From contig NC_026744.1 in NCBI RefSeq assembly GCF_000210295.1, positions 2,108,001 to 2,172,000 of the forward strand: a stretch of 64,000 bases of DNA. The letters are read 5' to 3'. Below the pieces are notes generated by a model, which saw only the letters and a program-made list of their open reading frames with translations, was not told the DNA's origin and ran no database searches. Made by a program: the position numbers and the translations under genes. The stretch comes from Trypanosoma brucei gambiense DAL972. Lineage: Eukaryota; Euglenozoa; Kinetoplastea; Trypanosomatida; Trypanosomatidae. Positions 62,250 to 64,000 of the stretch are shown here, one piece after another. Position 1 is the stretch's first letter. Each line of letters begins with the position of its first letter.

Positions 62250-63280
62250 TATTTTAGGTACTGCAAACGAAAAATTTTTTTAAAAACCGCTCTGCTTCCT
62301 ATCTCTCTGTTGAAAACCAACGTGTTTAACTGCAAAATAATATTTATAATGATAATTATCATTATTATTGAGGCGTGAGGGAAAGAGAGGAGGGGAAGAA
62401 AGAAGAAAGGTTCAAACAGTACATCTCAAGCACATGAGGAGCAACCTCATGTCAGTCATTGCATTGGTCACAGACTTGTTTCTCCTTCCCCCCTTTTTAA
62501 CACACAAACATAAAAACTCGAACACGCACCCCTCCTTCACATGTTTATCGCAACCACCTAACACCTTGTGTTTAACTGGAAACAGGAAAAGATAGATAAA
62601 AGGGGGAAAATGAAGTCACAAACAACAAAGACGTTAAAACACGGGTAAATGTACACAACTCGGCCGTCTCGCTACCGTGTGGAAGTCGAGAAACGCGTAC
62701 AATCGCCATCACGCCAGGAGGGAACGAAATCTGCTTCATAGATGCGCACGTACGTGCAGTTGTAAATAAGGGAGGTGTTGCAAATAGCAGCAGAAAAAGG
62801 AGAAAAGGGAGGTAAGTAACCTCGGTGCATTGCTAAACATGGTGGGAGACACATAAAATAAGACAAGCTAATCCCTTTTCGCCTGCCTCAAAGTCTGGTT
62901 CCTCATTTTTTTTCCTTTCCTTCACTCTCCCGCCTCGCGATGTGCGAGGGACTGAATAGAAAAGAACCACTGGTATGCATTAAATTTTGTTTTGTTTTTT
63001 TTTTAAGGAAAGGAAGAGGGGACGTCAAGTTCTTTTCAAGGAATCCCCACTGCCAGTTAACCGTTTCACTCCGTCCTACTCCTCCCCCTCCCTCGCCTCT
63101 TTCCTTCGGCGCTCCTTTCGGCCATTAGCCCACACATGTGTACGCTCACACACCCCATATGGCACTTAACAAATGAAGAAACTAAGAGAAAGCGTACCCC
63201 TCACCACACAGACAAAAATACACTCCCTTTCCCCTTTCCTCCCTTCTTCCCTAAAAAGAAAAAGTGAGAAACATGGGACA
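62250..63280. other. Intergenic region upstream of RNR1, no gene seen
   Basis: About 1 kb, with an A/T-rich patch at 62335-62370 (TAAT/ATTAT repeats) and T runs at 62906 and 62990-63004. No gene or structured RNA recognised. Confidence 0.45.
62251..62285 (-). promoter_or_regulatory. Possible spliced-leader acceptor just upstream of RNR1
   Basis: On the minus strand, T-rich sequence ending in ttttcgtttgcag (AG at 62262-62261) lies about 11 bases before the start codon. This resembles a 3' splice acceptor with a very short leader. Other upstream AGs are possible. Confidence 0.3.
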
Positions 63281-63802
63281 CTACCCGAGCCGCCTAATAA
63301 GGCACCAATTCAGCACAAACACCTGCACAGGCCTTCTTCCCACGCACCGTAACATATAGATACCCTCCGGTAAAATCACTCGCACCTTCTCAACTTCCCC
63401 TTCCCTAACAGAAGCAATACTGAGCCACTTATTAGAAGGACTCCTCAACCCAAACAAGTCGGCCGCCATTATCTGCAGCGAAACCCTTCCATCACTTCCA
63501 TCGTGTGATGAGGAACTGGAGGTGGTGGGTGACCGTGATGCAACACTTGTCAGTTGCATGCGTTTCTCCACTTCTAGCGTAAATATATTGCCCTGCCGAA
63601 TTTCGAACGCATCACCCTTTTTCACAATTGACATAGTCTCCGTAAACCAATATTCACTATTCAAGCAGCGGGGAGGTGGTTTGACGAGGCGTACCGTATT
63701 TCTGTTTTGCATAAAGCTAATGCGCTTTCGTGGCGGTGATGAGACACCAGTGTTTCCCTGTGAAGACTTCTTAGCGCTAGACCTCTGCATAGATACCACC
63801 AT
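63281..63802 (-). CDS. Hypothetical protein, 173 aa
   Basis: Not recognised. The first 30 residues are basic and polar (Ser, Lys, Arg). Residues about 38-80 and 105-170 are beta-rich in pattern, separated by a Ser/Thr-rich linker (SRSPTTSSSSSHDGS). No signal peptide, membrane segment or catalytic motif is visible. A second Met at residue 5 (63790) is an alternative start. Support is an open frame of ordinary composition on the common strand, upstream of RNR1. Confidence 0.62.
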   Translation of the reverse strand: MVVSMQRSSAKKSSQGNTGVSSPPRKRISFMQNRNTVRLVKPPPRCLNSEYWFTETMSIVKKGDAFEIRQGNIFTLEVEKRMQLTSVASRSPTTSSSSSHDGSDGRVSLQIMAADLFGLRSPSNKWLSIASVREGEVEKVRVILPEGIYMLRCVGRRPVQVFVLNWCLIRRLG

Positions 63803-64000
63803 TTTCTTCTCTTTTTTCCCCCTCCTTCTTTGCTTTGCCTTGCGTGTATGTATGTATATATATGTGTGTGTGTGTGTGTTATTATGTGCTGAACCGCGCT
63901 ACCGTCGTTGCGATATTCCCGTGTGCCTGTGTGAATGGCCACTGCCCTCCCCTATAATTGCTGACTATATAGACCTTTTCCCCTTTTTTTACCCACCTCA
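63803..64000. other. 5' flank of the 173-aa gene with TG microsatellite
   Basis: A (TG)n run at about 63863-63879 lies next to TA-rich sequence. On the minus strand this gives CA repeats in the leader region. The window ends before any further gene is seen. Confidence 0.55.

Noticed and set aside
1..64000. tRNA, rRNA, snoRNA clusters or CRISPR arrays
   Set aside because: I saw no cloverleaf-like sequence with A/B boxes, no rRNA-like sequence and no regularly spaced repeats; a covariance-model search (for example tRNAscan-SE, Infernal) would be decisive.

Overview
The window looks like nuclear DNA of an African trypanosome, most likely Trypanosoma brucei or a very close relative. Four signs point there. 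Every convincing gene is intronless and on the same (minus) strand, as in a kinetoplastid directional gene cluster. Intergenic DNA is full of polypyrimidine/polypurine runs, as expected for trans-splicing and polyadenylation signals. BiP ends in MDDL, the trypanosome-type ER retrieval signal. GP63/MSP surface-protease genes are present. Subspecies or strain cannot be told. A run of exactly 100 N (36787-36886) is an assembly gap of unknown size.

Layout (transcription runs from high to low coordinates). 63.8-55.4 kb: a small unknown protein, the large subunit of ribonucleotide reductase (RNR1), a coiled-coil protein and an EEP-family nuclease/phosphatase. 55.4-48.1 kb: about 7 kb with no supportable gene, very rich in homopolymers, (TA)n, a 16-base C run and a 39-bp inverted repeat. 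48.1-40.2 kb: a FUN14-like membrane protein carrying two EF-hands, mitoribosomal protein bS16m, an ARM-like protein with an N-terminal membrane anchor, and a long SDR-family protein with a zinc-ribbon-like motif. 38.8-35.8 kb: two damaged MSP/GP63 copies on either side of the N gap. 34.9-23.8 kb: a low-complexity RG-tailed protein, an AT-hook protein, a protein with HMG-like segments (the last two with mitochondrial-type N-termini) and an ATP-grasp enzyme. 21.6-10.1 kb: CFAP52/WDR16 of the flagellum, a four-TM protein, ETF-alpha, an ACSF3-like acyl-CoA synthetase and an unknown protein. 9.5-0.07 kb: two almost identical BiP copies bracketing a DUF423 membrane protein, the V-ATPase proteolipid subunit c, an AN1 zinc-finger protein and an unknown protein.

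The genes do not form a functional operon; kinetoplastid neighbours are co-transcribed but usually unrelated. Several products (ETF-alpha, ACSF3-like, bS16m, FUN14/EF-hand, HMG-like and AT-hook proteins) probably act in or on the mitochondrion, while BiP, V-ATPase c and MSP belong to the secretory/endosomal system. The observations most worth a second look are the FUN14/EF-hand fusion, the adjacent mitochondrial HMG-like and AT-hook proteins, the zinc-ribbon/SDR fusion with an altered catalytic triad, the MSP wreckage and the 7-kb gene-free block.
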